From an uncultured Planctomycetota bacterium (lineage in GTDB: Bacteria > Planctomycetota > UBA1135 > GCA-002686595): a stretch of DNA of 37,762 nt. Location of the stretch: contig CAITGX010000202.1 in assembly GCA_903892045.1 (NCBI GenBank), positions 1-37,762 on the forward strand. Reading direction: 5' to 3'. This document shows, piece by piece, positions 30,350-37,762 of this stretch; position 1 is the first letter of the stretch; the number at the start of each line of letters is the position of its first letter. The notes under the pieces are model-generated. The model did not search any database. It saw only the letters and a list, made by a program, of their open reading frames with translations, and had not been told where the DNA came from. The position numbers and the translations under genes are program-made.

Positions 30350-32683
30350 ATGCGAATCCTCGCTCGCATCGCGCGCTGGACGCTCGGCGTCATCGCCCTC
30401 GCCGCGCTCGTCGCCGCTCTGGCCTTCATCTGGTGGCGCGGGCGTGGCAAGCCGCAGCGCGAGGGCCAAGCCGCGCTTCCGACGCTCGGAAACTCGGTCA
30501 GCGTGCGCTTCGATGAGGCGGCCGTGCCCCACATCGGTGCCACGAGCCTCGACGACGCGGCGCGCGCGCTCGGCTGGCTGCACGCGAACGAGCGCATGGG
30601 GCAAATGGAGCTGCAGCGTCGCTACGCCGCGGGTCGGCTCGCCGAAGTCATCGGGGCCGACGCGCTCGCCACCGACCGGCGCATGCGCCAGCTCGGCATC
30701 GCCCGCGCCGCGCGTCGCAACCTCGAGGCCTGTTCGGAGCGCTCGCGCGCGTTGCTCGCGGCCTATGCGCAGGGCGTGAATGCGTGGCTCGACACGAATC
30801 GTGACAACCTGCCGCCGGACCTCGTGCTGTTGCGCGCGGAGCCGGAGCCGTGGCGCGAGGAGGACAGCCTCGGAATCCAGCTGCTGATGGCGCAGATGCT
30901 CTCGTTCGGCGAGTGGCGCGAGCGCGCGCGAATGCGCTGGCTCGGAGCGCTCGGACTCGAGCGCACGCGCGAGCTGATGGGCATGCCGGAGCTCGCGGTC
31001 GATGACGAGATCCTCGCGGTTGCCGCGCAGGCGAGGCCCGAACGCGCGCCGGCGGAGAAGCCCTCGAACGGCAGCAACAACTGGGCGGTGTCCGCGAGTC
31101 GCAGCGAGACCGGCAGCGCTCTGGTCGCGAACGACCCGCACCTCGCGCTCGACTTGCCGTCGCTCTGGTACCAGGCGCAAGTGCGCTGTCCCCAGTACGA
31201 AGCCGCGGGCTTCACGCTGCCTGGCTTGCCGATGGTCGTGATCGGTCAGGGTGCGCGCGTCGCGTGGGGCTTCACGAACACCGAGCTCGACGTGTGCGAC
31301 TTGTTCCTCGAGCGCATGAGCGAGGATGGGCGCTCCGTCGAGCGCGATGGCGAGTGGCTGCCGCTCACCATCGAGTCGGAGACGATTCGGGTCCGCGACG
31401 GGGACGCCGAGGCGTTCGAGTGGCGCGCGAGCGACATCGGACCGCTGTACTCCTCGTTCGATCTCGTGCGCCGGACCACCTACAGCATCGCGTGGACCGC
31501 CTACCAGCCGTTCGATCCGCTCGAGCCCTTCCTCGCGCTCGCCGCGGCTCGCACGGTCGGCGAGATTCCCGCGCTCGCGGCGCGCTTCGTGTGCCCGCCC
31601 CAGAACCTCGTCTGCGGCGATGCCGACGGCGCGATCGCGCACACGATCCTCGGTCGCTCCGTCGCGCGCGGGGCCGGCGTGGGCAAGCTCCCGTTGCCCG
31701 CATGGAAGCGCGCGAATCACTGGCGCGGACTCGCGCCTCACGAGCAGATGCCGCTCTCGATCGAGCCCGAGTCGGGGCTGCTCGCCACGGCCAACGAGGA
31801 CTCGCGGCCCGCGGGCTTTCCCTACCCCTACCCGCAGGATCCCGCGGCGCCCCAGCGCGGCCAGCGCATTCGCGAGCGGCTTGCGGAGCGCGGCAACTGG
31901 AACGTCGATTCGCTCGCCACCGTGCAGGTCGACACGACCTCCCTGTACGCGCGCGAGCTCGTCGCCAAGCTGCCCGAGCCGCCCGATGGAACGGACGCCC
32001 ATCGCGCGTGGCGCGCTCTGCGCAACTGGGACGGCAACATGACGCTGCGCGGGCACTCCGCGCTCTACGCGCTGCTCGAGCGGGAGCTCGGCGCGGCGGT
32101 GTTCGGCGACGAGCTCGCTGCGACGAGTGGCCTGCTCTACTCCGATCGCTACCGCGCGCTGCTGGAGGTACTCGACGGCACGCTCGACGAGCGCTGGTGC
32201 GACGACGTGCGAACGGAGGCGCGCGAGACGCGCATGGACGCCGTCACGGCGGCGCTCGCGGCGAGCTGGAAGCTCGGCTCCGCGCGCTTTGGCACGGACG
32301 TGGCCGAGTGGGACTACGGCGCGCTGCATGCATGGACCCCCGAGCACAAGCTCGGCTCCGTCCCCGTGCTCGGACGCTTCTTCAACCGCCCCACGGCACC
32401 CGTACCGGGCAACGACACGTGCCCGTGCGTCTTCACGGGCTCGTGGAGTGGCGAGCGCATCGACGTCAACCATGGCGCCTCGCTGCGCTTCTCCGCCGAC
32501 TGCGCGAATCCCGATCGCTCGCTCGCGATCCTGCCGGGCGGCCAGTCGGGCCATCCCTTCGACGCGCACTACGGCGACCAGATCGAGGGCTACCTCGCCG
32601 GCCACATGCGGCCGATGCGCTGGAGCGAGCCCGCGATCCGCGCGGCGACGGTCTCCACGCTGGAGCTCGCGTCGAGACCGTGA
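30350..32683 (+). CDS. penicillin-acylase-family Ntn hydrolase
   Basis: 777 residues with one N-terminal hydrophobic segment (about 11-29, a signal or anchor), so it is exported. The penicillin amidase family makes one chain that cuts itself before a Ser nucleophile. Here 'NGSNNWAVSASRS' places the nucleophile at Ser242, which separates an alpha chain of about 200 residues from a beta chain of about 536. 'GSALVANDPHLAL', 'WGFTNTELDVCDLF', 'LATANEDSRPAGFPYPYP' and 'PGGQSGHPFDAHYGDQIEGY' are further family blocks. Such enzymes hydrolyse amide bonds to acyl or aromatic groups, including acyl-homoserine lactones and N-acyl amino acids. The substrate cannot be named here. It sits between a rhodanese and a MORN protein whose start overlaps its stop by four bases. 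Confidence 0.92.
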   Translation: MRILARIARWTLGVIALAALVAALAFIWWRGRGKPQREGQAALPTLGNSVSVRFDEAAVPHIGATSLDDAARALGWLHANERMGQMELQRRYAAGRLAEVIGADALATDRRMRQLGIARAARRNLEACSERSRALLAAYAQGVNAWLDTNRDNLPPDLVLLRAEPEPWREEDSLGIQLLMAQMLSFGEWRERARMRWLGALGLERTRELMGMPELAVDDEILAVAAQARPERAPAEKPSNGSNNWAVSASRSETGSALVANDPHLALDLPSLWYQAQVRCPQYEAAGFTLPGLPMVVIGQGARVAWGFTNTELDVCDLFLERMSEDGRSVERDGEWLPLTIESETIRVRDGDAEAFEWRASDIGPLYSSFDLVRRTTYSIAWTAYQPFDPLEPFLALAAARTVGEIPALAARFVCPPQNLVCGDADGAIAHTILGRSVARGAGVGKLPLPAWKRANHWRGLAPHEQMPLSIEPESGLLATANEDSRPAGFPYPYPQDPAAPQRGQRIRERLAERGNWNVDSLATVQVDTTSLYARELVAKLPEPPDGTDAHRAWRALRNWDGNMTLRGHSALYALLERELGAAVFGDELAATSGLLYSDRYRALLEVLDGTLDERWCDDVRTEARETRMDAVTAALAASWKLGSARFGTDVAEWDYGALHAWTPEHKLGSVPVLGRFFNRPTAPVPGNDTCPCVFTGSWSGERIDVNHGASLRFSADCANPDRSLAILPGGQSGHPFDAHYGDQIEGYLAGHMRPMRWSEPAIRAATVSTLELASRP

Positions 32684-33030
32684 AGCTGCCCGCGTGGATC
32701 GCCGCTCCGCTCGAGCTGCTCGCGCTGGCCGTCCTGCGCGAGCGGGGCGAGTTCGTCGACGGGAAGCGGCATGGGGTCTGGGCGCGGCGCTTCCCCAGCG
32801 GTCGGCTCTTCACGGAGTGCAGCTACGAGCACGGGCTACGGGAGGGTCGCGAGCGGCGCTGGTACCTCGACGGGACTCCGCGCTGGCACGGCGAGTGGCG
32901 GGCGGGCTGCAAGAGTGGCGAGTGGATCCACATGACCCGCGACGAGCGCGTGCACGATGCGCTCACCGGCGTCTACGAGAACGGCGAGAAGATCGCGCCG
33001 GTGCGCGGCTTCAACGACTGGAAGTCCTGA
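32680..33030 (+). CDS. small MORN-repeat protein
   Basis: 116 residues from a GTG that overlaps the acylase stop by four bases (GTGA). After an N-terminal amphipathic stretch ('LPAWIAAPLELLALAVL') come three to four MORN-like units: 'GEFVDGKRHGVWARRFPSG', 'CSYEHGLREGRERRWYLDG', 'GEWRAGCKSGEWIHM' and a last partial 'GVYENGEKIAP'. MORN repeats form beta-hairpin stacks that bind lipids or proteins and are found in YwqK-like proteins. It lacks a clear cleavable signal. Tight coupling to the acylase suggests a partner or membrane-tethering role, but this is inference only. The 45 bases after it hold a TTGACG (about 33042) that might belong to a cysQ promoter. Confidence 0.7.
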   Translation: MKLPAWIAAPLELLALAVLRERGEFVDGKRHGVWARRFPSGRLFTECSYEHGLREGRERRWYLDGTPRWHGEWRAGCKSGEWIHMTRDERVHDALTGVYENGEKIAPVRGFNDWKS

Positions 33031-33075
33031 GCGTCCGCGCTTGACGTCGCGCGCGCGGGCGGGCATGAAGGACGC

Positions 33076-33891
33076 ATGCAGCCCACCGACGCCGAACTCC
33101 AGCGTGACCTCGACTTCGCGATCCTTGCCGCCCGCACCGCCGGCGAGCGCGTGCTCGCGCTGCGCAAGAGCGGGCGCTGGCAGGGCGACATGCTGGCCGA
33201 CATCGGCGACCAGGCCGCCGACGGCCTGCTGCAGGGCCTGATCCGCGGGCGCTACCCGGACGACGGCATCCTGAGCGAGGAGACCGTCGACTCGCCCGAG
33301 CGCCTCGCCAAGCGTCGCTGCTGGATCGTCGACCCGCTCGACGGCACGCGCGAGTTCAGCGAGCTGCGCGAAGACTGGGCCGTGCACGTCGCACTCACGC
33401 TCGACAACGCCTGCGCGCTCGCGGCCGTGGCGCTCCCGTCGCTCGACTCGGTGATCTGGGGCATCGCGCTCCCCGGCCGCGAGCGCGCCGGCGTGGTCGG
33501 ACGCGTGCAGCTCGCGCCGGGCGCCATCGCCGGTCCCGCGGCGCCGCGCATCGTCGTGTCGCGCAGCCACACCCCGCCGTGGGTCGAGACCTTCGGCCGC
33601 ACGATCGGCGCCGCCCCGCTCATCCCCTGCGGCAGCGCGGGCTTCAAGGTCGCGAAGCTCCTGATCGGCGATGCGGACGTGTACGTCCACAAGAAGGGCC
33701 TCAAGGAGTGGGACACCTGCGCGCCCGAGACCGTCGCGCGCGCGCTCGGCTGGTGGGTCGGCAAGCTGCGCGGCGAGGAACACCGCTACAACCAGCCGAG
33801 CGCCTTCAACAACGAGCTCGTCGTCTGCCGTCCCGCCCAGCGCGAGCGCGTGCTCGCCGCCGTGCGCGACTGCGGCGCGCTCGAGGGCTAG
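33076..33891 (+). CDS. cysQ: inositol-monophosphatase-family 3'(2'),5'-bisphosphate nucleotidase
   Basis: 271 residues. Metal-dependent phosphatase of the IMPase superfamily: 'ILSEET' (Glu68, Glu69), 'WIVDPLDGTREF' (Asp86, Asp89, Thr91) and 'LKEWDTCAPE' towards the C-terminus are the three metal-site motifs. 'IVVSRSHTPP' and the Thr-Arg-Glu-Phe after the Asp motif favour the CysQ/PAP phosphatase branch over plain inositol phosphatases. CysQ removes the 3'-phosphate from PAP formed by sulfate assimilation or sulfotransferases, in the cytoplasm. It lies 45 bases after the MORN gene, so it may or may not share that operon. It abuts the convergent HD-domain gene (stop codons touch at 33891/33892). 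A link between its sulfur role and the nearby rhodanese is possible but unproven. Confidence 0.85.
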   Translation: MQPTDAELQRDLDFAILAARTAGERVLALRKSGRWQGDMLADIGDQAADGLLQGLIRGRYPDDGILSEETVDSPERLAKRRCWIVDPLDGTREFSELREDWAVHVALTLDNACALAAVALPSLDSVIWGIALPGRERAGVVGRVQLAPGAIAGPAAPRIVVSRSHTPPWVETFGRTIGAAPLIPCGSAGFKVAKLLIGDADVYVHKKGLKEWDTCAPETVARALGWWVGKLRGEEHRYNQPSAFNNELVVCRPAQRERVLAAVRDCGALEG

Positions 33892-34485
33892 CTACTTCGT
33901 CGAGCCAGCCGCGCTGCGGCGCTCGGCTTCGGCGTCCGCTTCCGTCGCGGACTTCAGCGCCGCGCGCAGCGAGCGCGCGACCTTGGCCTCGACACGCAGA
34001 GCGAGCGCGTCGACGAGCTCGTTGCTCAGCGCGAGCGTGAGCTCCGGCCCGCGCCGGAACGCCTTCCAGACTTCGGCGCGCTCGGTGCACGTGCGCAGAC
34101 TCGCCGCGAGGCTCTGGAGGTTGTGGAGCTTGTCCGCGGCCTTCACCGTCGCCCCTTGCGGCGACATGTGCGGCACCTTCGCGATGCCCGCGCGCTTGCG
34201 CTCTTCCCAGCTCTTCGACTTGTCCTCGGTGAGCTCGCCGACGACGTGCGCGATGTGGCGGCCGAACTCGCGCTCGACGCGTGCGAGATCCCAGCCGTCG
34301 CAGTCCTCGACGACGTCATGCAGGAGGCCGGACACGATCACGTCGTCTTCCTGCCCCCAGCGCGCGAGGATCAGCGCGACGTGCAGCGGATGGACGATGT
34401 ACGGCTCGGTCGAGGCCTTGCGCAGCTGGCCGTCGTGGGCCGCGAGCGCGATGCCGAGCGCCTTTTCGACGAGGGGGGAATACAT
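33892..34485 (-). CDS. HD-domain hydrolase, SpoT/Mesh1-like
   Basis: 197 residues, a single HD domain with no synthetase, TGS or ACT part, so it resembles small alarmone hydrolases. The metal and catalytic positions are visible: His32 in 'YIVHPLHVAL', His56-Asp57 with Glu60-Asp61 in 'GLLHDVVEDCDG', and Asp118/Asn122 in 'KAADKLHNLQS'. The HDxxED motif is that of the (p)ppGpp hydrolase half of RelA/SpoT enzymes. The C-terminal 60 residues are a charged helix. It likely removes pyrophosphate from (p)ppGpp or NADPH, or hydrolyses a related nucleotide. It is last in a four-gene minus-strand run, two bases from the membrane protein. Substrate specificity is not decided by sequence. Confidence 0.8.
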   Translation of the reverse strand: MYSPLVEKALGIALAAHDGQLRKASTEPYIVHPLHVALILARWGQEDDVIVSGLLHDVVEDCDGWDLARVEREFGRHIAHVVGELTEDKSKSWEERKRAGIAKVPHMSPQGATVKAADKLHNLQSLAASLRTCTERAEVWKAFRRGPELTLALSNELVDALALRVEAKVARSLRAALKSATEADAEAERRSAAGSTK

Positions 34486-34487
34486 GC

Positions 34488-35363
34488 TCAGATCTGGACG
34501 CCGAGGGGCTTGAGGGCGAGCGCGCCGACCACGATGGACGCGAGCGCGACCGTGATCAGGATCCCGCCTTCGCCGTCGGGCAGCCAGCCTTGGTCGCGGT
34601 ACGGATAGGCGATCGCGACCACGCGGAACGGCGATTCCGAGCTGAAAGACGCCTCAGCCGGCCAAAGCAGCGGCAGGCGATCGGCGTCCGCGATCGCGAA
34701 CATGTCGCGGTCGCTCACACGGCGCGGCTGCATCGCGGCGGGCATCACGCTGCCCGCGTGGACGAGCTTCGTCTCGCGCGCCCCACCGAGCTCGAGCACG
34801 ATCTCGTGGCTTCCGCCCTCGACCGCCACGAACTCCTGGAACGCGCGGCCTTCGGACGAGACGCGCACGAGCGGCGAGACGGCCTGCAGTCCCGCCGGCA
34901 GCGTCACGCGCAGCGCACTCGCGTCGACACCGGACGCGAGCTCGATCTCGAGCAGCGTCCCGCGCCCCGCCATCACCGCGACGCCGCGCTCGTGCAGCGG
35001 CAGCGGCTCATACGCGTAGCGCACCACGAGCTGCGCCGTGAGGATCATGAACGGCACGGCGAGCGGCACGATCGGCCCGAAGTTCAGGCCGAGGTACACG
35101 ACGTTGCGCGCGAGCACCTTCGCGACCGCCGCGGCCACCACGACGAGATCGTCCTGATACAGACGGATCTCGATCATGTGCGCCTTGATCTTGTCCTTGG
35201 CGTTCTTGATGCCCTTCTGCCACGAGATCTTCTTGAACAGGAGCAGCGCGAGAACGCCGAAGACCCCGCTCCAGAAGATCAGGGTCACGGCGCTCCCGGC
35301 CCAGCCGGTCGCGGCGAGCAGGACGTCGAACAAGGACGTCGCGGCGCTGTTCAGGGCGTTCAC
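34488..35363 (-). CDS. conserved membrane protein of unknown function, possible EMC3/TMCO1-like N-terminal half
   Basis: 291 residues from a GTG start. Membrane segments are at about 22-43, 88-112 and 270-286. Between the first two is a basic amphipathic helix pair ('KKISWQKGIKNAKDKIKAH', 'IEIRLYQDDLVVVAAAV') then 'NVVYLGLNFGPIVPLAVPFM'. This hairpin-like layout recalls proteins of the YidC/EMC3/TMCO1 type and is one I associate with other planctomycetes and relatives; the match is weak. The soluble C-terminal part (120-265) is beta-rich ('LLEIELASGVDASALRVTLP', 'EIVLELGGARETKLV') and probably lies outside the membrane. The gene is 30 bases downstream of the small RHH-like gene and two bases upstream of the HD gene, so probably co-transcribed. 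Confidence 0.65.
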   Translation of the reverse strand: MNALNSAATSLFDVLLAATGWAGSAVTLIFWSGVFGVLALLLFKKISWQKGIKNAKDKIKAHMIEIRLYQDDLVVVAAAVAKVLARNVVYLGLNFGPIVPLAVPFMILTAQLVVRYAYEPLPLHERGVAVMAGRGTLLEIELASGVDASALRVTLPAGLQAVSPLVRVSSEGRAFQEFVAVEGGSHEIVLELGGARETKLVHAGSVMPAAMQPRRVSDRDMFAIADADRLPLLWPAEASFSSESPFRVVAIAYPYRDQGWLPDGEGGILITVALASIVVGALALKPLGVQI

Positions 35364-35393
35364 GTGGGACGTTCTCGCGCGCTGCGGCGCGGA

Positions 35394-35591
35394 TCAGGAG
35401 ATGTAGCCGAGGCCCTTGAGCTTCTCGGTGATCGCGGCGTCGGACTCGGCGCCTTCGAACTGCGCGAGCTCCTTCTCGATGATGTGCACGATGAACTCCT
35501 CGTGCGACGCGTAGCCGGCCTTCTCGGCGATCTGCTTGCAGCGCGCGATGAGAGCGGGGTCGAGCTTGATCTTGTTGGCGTTTCCGAACAT
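35394..35591 (-). CDS. 65-residue RHH-like protein with 'LKGLGYIS' tail
   Basis: 65 residues from the ATG at 35591 (GAGGA ten bases upstream). It starts 'MFGNANKIKLDPALIARCKQ', then 'AEKAGYASHEEFIVHIIEKE', a ribbon-helix-helix-like arrangement (strand, helix, turn, helix). The end, 'ITEKLKGLGYIS', resembles the C-terminal tail found on many alkaline-phosphatase-superfamily or sulfatase proteins. Its upstream neighbour is exactly such a hydrolase, and that protein lacks the tail. It may be a small DNA-binding regulator or a split-off tail that pairs with the hydrolase; I favour neither strongly. No membrane part or signal. It starts 32 bases after the hydrolase stop. Confidence 0.7.
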   Translation of the reverse strand: MFGNANKIKLDPALIARCKQIAEKAGYASHEEFIVHIIEKELAQFEGAESDAAITEKLKGLGYIS

Positions 35592-35623
35592 GGCGTGTCG
35601 TCCTCGGGGCCTGGAGGTCAGGT

Positions 35624-37732
35624 TCACTTCACCAGCACGGGATGGCCCTTCATCCCCGCGCCGGGCTGGATTCCATAATGACGCAGGACCTCGACCGTGA
35701 GGTCCTCGAGACGGTGCGAACCGGGCGCGACGGGCCGGTTGGAGAGCAGGGTGCCCTGCACGACGTCCGGCGCCATCAGGTGGCTGCCATTGAACGTGCC
35801 GCCGCGGTCGTTGTCCGAGAGCTGGTAGCCCGTGATGCGGCCGACCGAGGCCTCGTCGGAGTTGTCGTAGTCGCTGTTGTAGCCGACGAGGATGTCGGGC
35901 GCCTCTGGGGTGCGCTCGCCGCTGTAGATCTCGCTGGCGAGGTCCGCGCGCAGCACGACGCGCTTGCCGCCGTTCTCCGCGTCGGTCCAGGCCTCGAGCT
36001 TCGCCTTGAGCTCGGCGAGCAGCGCCGGAGCCTGTGCCGGATCGACGCTGCCGGACTCGTCGTCCGCCGTCGCCGGGTCGTCGAGCTCGCGACCCTTCAA
36101 GTTGAGATACAGGCCGTTGAAGCCGACGCCGTAGGCGCGCGTGCGCGCCCAGTCGACGTTCGTGCGCAGCGGCCACTGCGCGCCCTCGGCGAGATCCTTG
36201 GGCCGCGCCATGTAGCTCGAGAGCATCACCGGCACGTGCGCGGGATCGTCCTCGCCGAGCTCAGGACTCACGCCCTCGCGCAGCACGAGATAGCCGTTGT
36301 CGTAGAGCCAGCGGTTGAGCCCGACGCGGCGTCGGTACGGCGCGAAGCCGTGGTCGCTCATCACGATCAGCGTGGCGCGCTCGCCGATCTGCTCGCGCAG
36401 GCGACCGAGCACCGGATCCATCTCCATGTAGAGGTCGTGGATCACGTCCTTCCACGTCGAGCCATCGCGGTGCGACCACCACGACGAGTCCTCGGCCGCG
36501 ATCGGCGGCTCGTGGTGCGGATGCTGCTCGTCGGAATGGCGCCACATCATGTGGCCGCACAGGTCGACGCCGGAGAAGTAGAAGAACAGCAGCCCGCCGT
36601 CCTGCTTCTCCATGTAGCGCTCGAGCGCGAAGTCGAGCATGCGCTCGCCCTCGTCCTGCACGAGCTCGGCCTGCATCATGAACTCGCGCACCGTGACGAC
36701 GCCCGACTTGAGCGCGTTGACGTCCTCGGGCATGCCCTGCGTGTAGTAGGGGCCGATGCCGCTGCGCGGGTCGGCGACCTCGGCGCTCGCCTCGACCGGC
36801 TCGGACACCGGCGACGCGGGCAGCGCGGGATCGATGTTGACGGGGCTGGCGTAGAGCTCAAGCTCGCCCTGGCCCGCGGCGTCAGGCATCGAGCGCAGGT
36901 AGAAGCGCACGATGCCGCCGATGTCCATCAGCGCCATCGGCAAGAGCTCGAACGTCACCGGCACGAACTCGCTCCACTCGCCGGGCTGCAGCACGAGCCG
37001 CCGTCCGTTGACGTCGAGCGCGCAGGCCTGCGCCGCGCGATCGATCCAGATGCGCAGCGGCACGCTCGTCGCCGGATCACCCAGCTTGAACGCGTTGGGC
37101 GGCCCGGGGATGCGCGTGTCGACGACGTCGTCGTAGATCGTGATCGTCTCGATGCGCGCGTCGCTGCCGATCGCCTTCACCGTCGGGTTCGTGGTGTAGA
37201 CGGTGCACTGGCCGTAGGCCGAGTCGATCGCGGGCGTCATCATCCCGCTGAACGACCAGCCCTCCGCAGGCTCGACCGGGAAGTTCGCGGGCATGCGCCA
37301 GATGTCGGCCGGCACGCCGTTCCGCGCGAGGATCGTCCAGAAGGCCTCGCCCGTGCGGTTCGAGCTCGTCTCGCCACCGGTGGGCAGCTTCCACTCGCCG
37401 AACAGCTCGAAGGCTCCGGCGTGGCCGGACACCGTGGTCGAGGGCAGCACGCCGCGCGTGACGCGATCGCGATGCAGGAAGTCGAACACGCCGTGGCCGC
37501 CCGGATCGCGGCCCGTGATGAAGTTCGACCACGCCACGGGCGACTGCGGCGGCGTCGAGGTGCCGAGCGAGTGGATGCCCTGCTCCTGCGCGAGCCGCGC
37601 GAAGTTGCGCATGCGCTCGGGGTACTTCGCGATCGTCTCCGCGAGGATCTCGGGGTCGAGGCCGTCGATGCCGAGCACCACGAGGCGCGGGTGGCGCGTC
37701 GGACCGTCGACGGACGCGGCGGCTCCCGCCAC
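35624..37732 (-). CDS. alkaline-phosphatase-superfamily phosphodiesterase/nucleotide pyrophosphatase, start uncertain
   Basis: 702 residues from the GTG at 37732; the frame stays open to the window edge, so the true start could be beyond it. 'HPRLVVLGIDGLDPEIL' (Asp23 as a metal ligand) and 'TPPQSPVAWSNFITGRDPGG' (Ser64 as the likely nucleophile) mark the N-terminal half of the active site. 'FFYFSGVDLCGHMMWRH' and 'IVMSDHGFAPYRRRVGLNRW' supply the remaining Asp and His ligands. This is the type-I phosphodiesterase (NPP/PglZ-like) branch, with a long beta-rich insert between about 220 and 330. No signal peptide is visible from this start, so cytoplasmic unless the start lies upstream. It leads a minus-strand run with the RHH-like, membrane and HD genes. 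Substrate not known; a nucleotide or phospholipid head group is possible. Confidence 0.85.
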   Translation of the reverse strand: MAGAAASVDGPTRHPRLVVLGIDGLDPEILAETIAKYPERMRNFARLAQEQGIHSLGTSTPPQSPVAWSNFITGRDPGGHGVFDFLHRDRVTRGVLPSTTVSGHAGAFELFGEWKLPTGGETSSNRTGEAFWTILARNGVPADIWRMPANFPVEPAEGWSFSGMMTPAIDSAYGQCTVYTTNPTVKAIGSDARIETITIYDDVVDTRIPGPPNAFKLGDPATSVPLRIWIDRAAQACALDVNGRRLVLQPGEWSEFVPVTFELLPMALMDIGGIVRFYLRSMPDAAGQGELELYASPVNIDPALPASPVSEPVEASAEVADPRSGIGPYYTQGMPEDVNALKSGVVTVREFMMQAELVQDEGERMLDFALERYMEKQDGGLLFFYFSGVDLCGHMMWRHSDEQHPHHEPPIAAEDSSWWSHRDGSTWKDVIHDLYMEMDPVLGRLREQIGERATLIVMSDHGFAPYRRRVGLNRWLYDNGYLVLREGVSPELGEDDPAHVPVMLSSYMARPKDLAEGAQWPLRTNVDWARTRAYGVGFNGLYLNLKGRELDDPATADDESGSVDPAQAPALLAELKAKLEAWTDAENGGKRVVLRADLASEIYSGERTPEAPDILVGYNSDYDNSDEASVGRITGYQLSDNDRGGTFNGSHLMAPDVVQGTLLSNRPVAPGSHRLEDLTVEVLRHYGIQPGAGMKGHPVLVK

Positions 37733-37762
37733 CTCCGTGACGGACGCGTGATCGCTCGCTGC

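Noticed and set aside
1-37762. Mobile element, prophage, CRISPR array or defence island
   Set aside because: No transposase, integrase, phage structural gene, regularly spaced repeats or known defence domains were seen; composition looks even throughout.

Overview
The window is high-GC DNA (about 70 % G+C by eye) packed with genes; no gene-free stretch exceeds about 230 bases. The best guess for the host is a planctomycete (Planctomycetota). Three things point that way. An ECF sigma factor is transcribed away from a Ser/Thr kinase with a WD40 tail. Several large secreted proteins carry 'DCNGNGIEDA...DGIPDEC' calcium-type modules. Four of them share a C-terminal module ending in 'WYRDP' or 'WSRDP', a pattern I associate from memory with deep-branching marine planctomycetes of the Saltatorellus/Engelhardtia kind. 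I see no tRNA, rRNA, CRISPR array, transposase, integrase or phage gene.

Layout. 1-2384 (+): an overlapping operon of an NHL-repeat protein (cut by the left edge), a FixH/YtkA-like lipoprotein and a MauG-type di-haem cytochrome c peroxidase. 2394-4977 (-): a secreted beta-helix protein and, upstream of it, an ECF sigma factor. 5036-8653 (+): a kinase-WD40 receptor. 8728-10178 (+): a tiny secreted module protein and a cytochrome P450. 10278-18327 (+): an envelope/secretome block in which two paralogous four-repeat secreted proteins flank a lipoprotein with two sulfatase-modifying-factor-like domains, followed by a VCBS-repeat protein. 18341-19265 (-): a branched-chain aminotransferase whose 5' end appears frameshifted. 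19302-21248 (+): a small unknown protein and a GT-C type membrane glycosyltransferase.

21471-25534 (+): a FIST sensor protein translationally coupled to a soluble hybrid histidine kinase, then a YedI/DUF808 membrane protein. 25548-28402 (-): korAB, a two-subunit 2-oxoacid:ferredoxin oxidoreductase. 28564-33891 (+): a second FIST protein in a tight run with a membrane-anchored rhodanese, a penicillin-acylase-type Ntn hydrolase, a MORN protein and, a little apart, CysQ. 33892-37762 (-): a four-gene run of an alkaline-phosphatase-superfamily hydrolase, a 65-residue RHH-like protein, a conserved membrane protein and a Mesh1/SpoT-type HD hydrolase.

Most striking are: (i) the secretome block, with a repeat family (FS-D...GD-L...LGL...DxLDAL) and a shared terminal module that look like an undescribed export or surface-attachment system; (ii) two FIST genes within 6 kb, one coupled to a kinase and one to a rhodanese/Ntn-hydrolase/MORN operon; and (iii) the ilvE frameshift, where an ideal Shine-Dalgarno and ATG sit one base out of frame with the gene. 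These readings come from motif recognition and context only; no database search was run.
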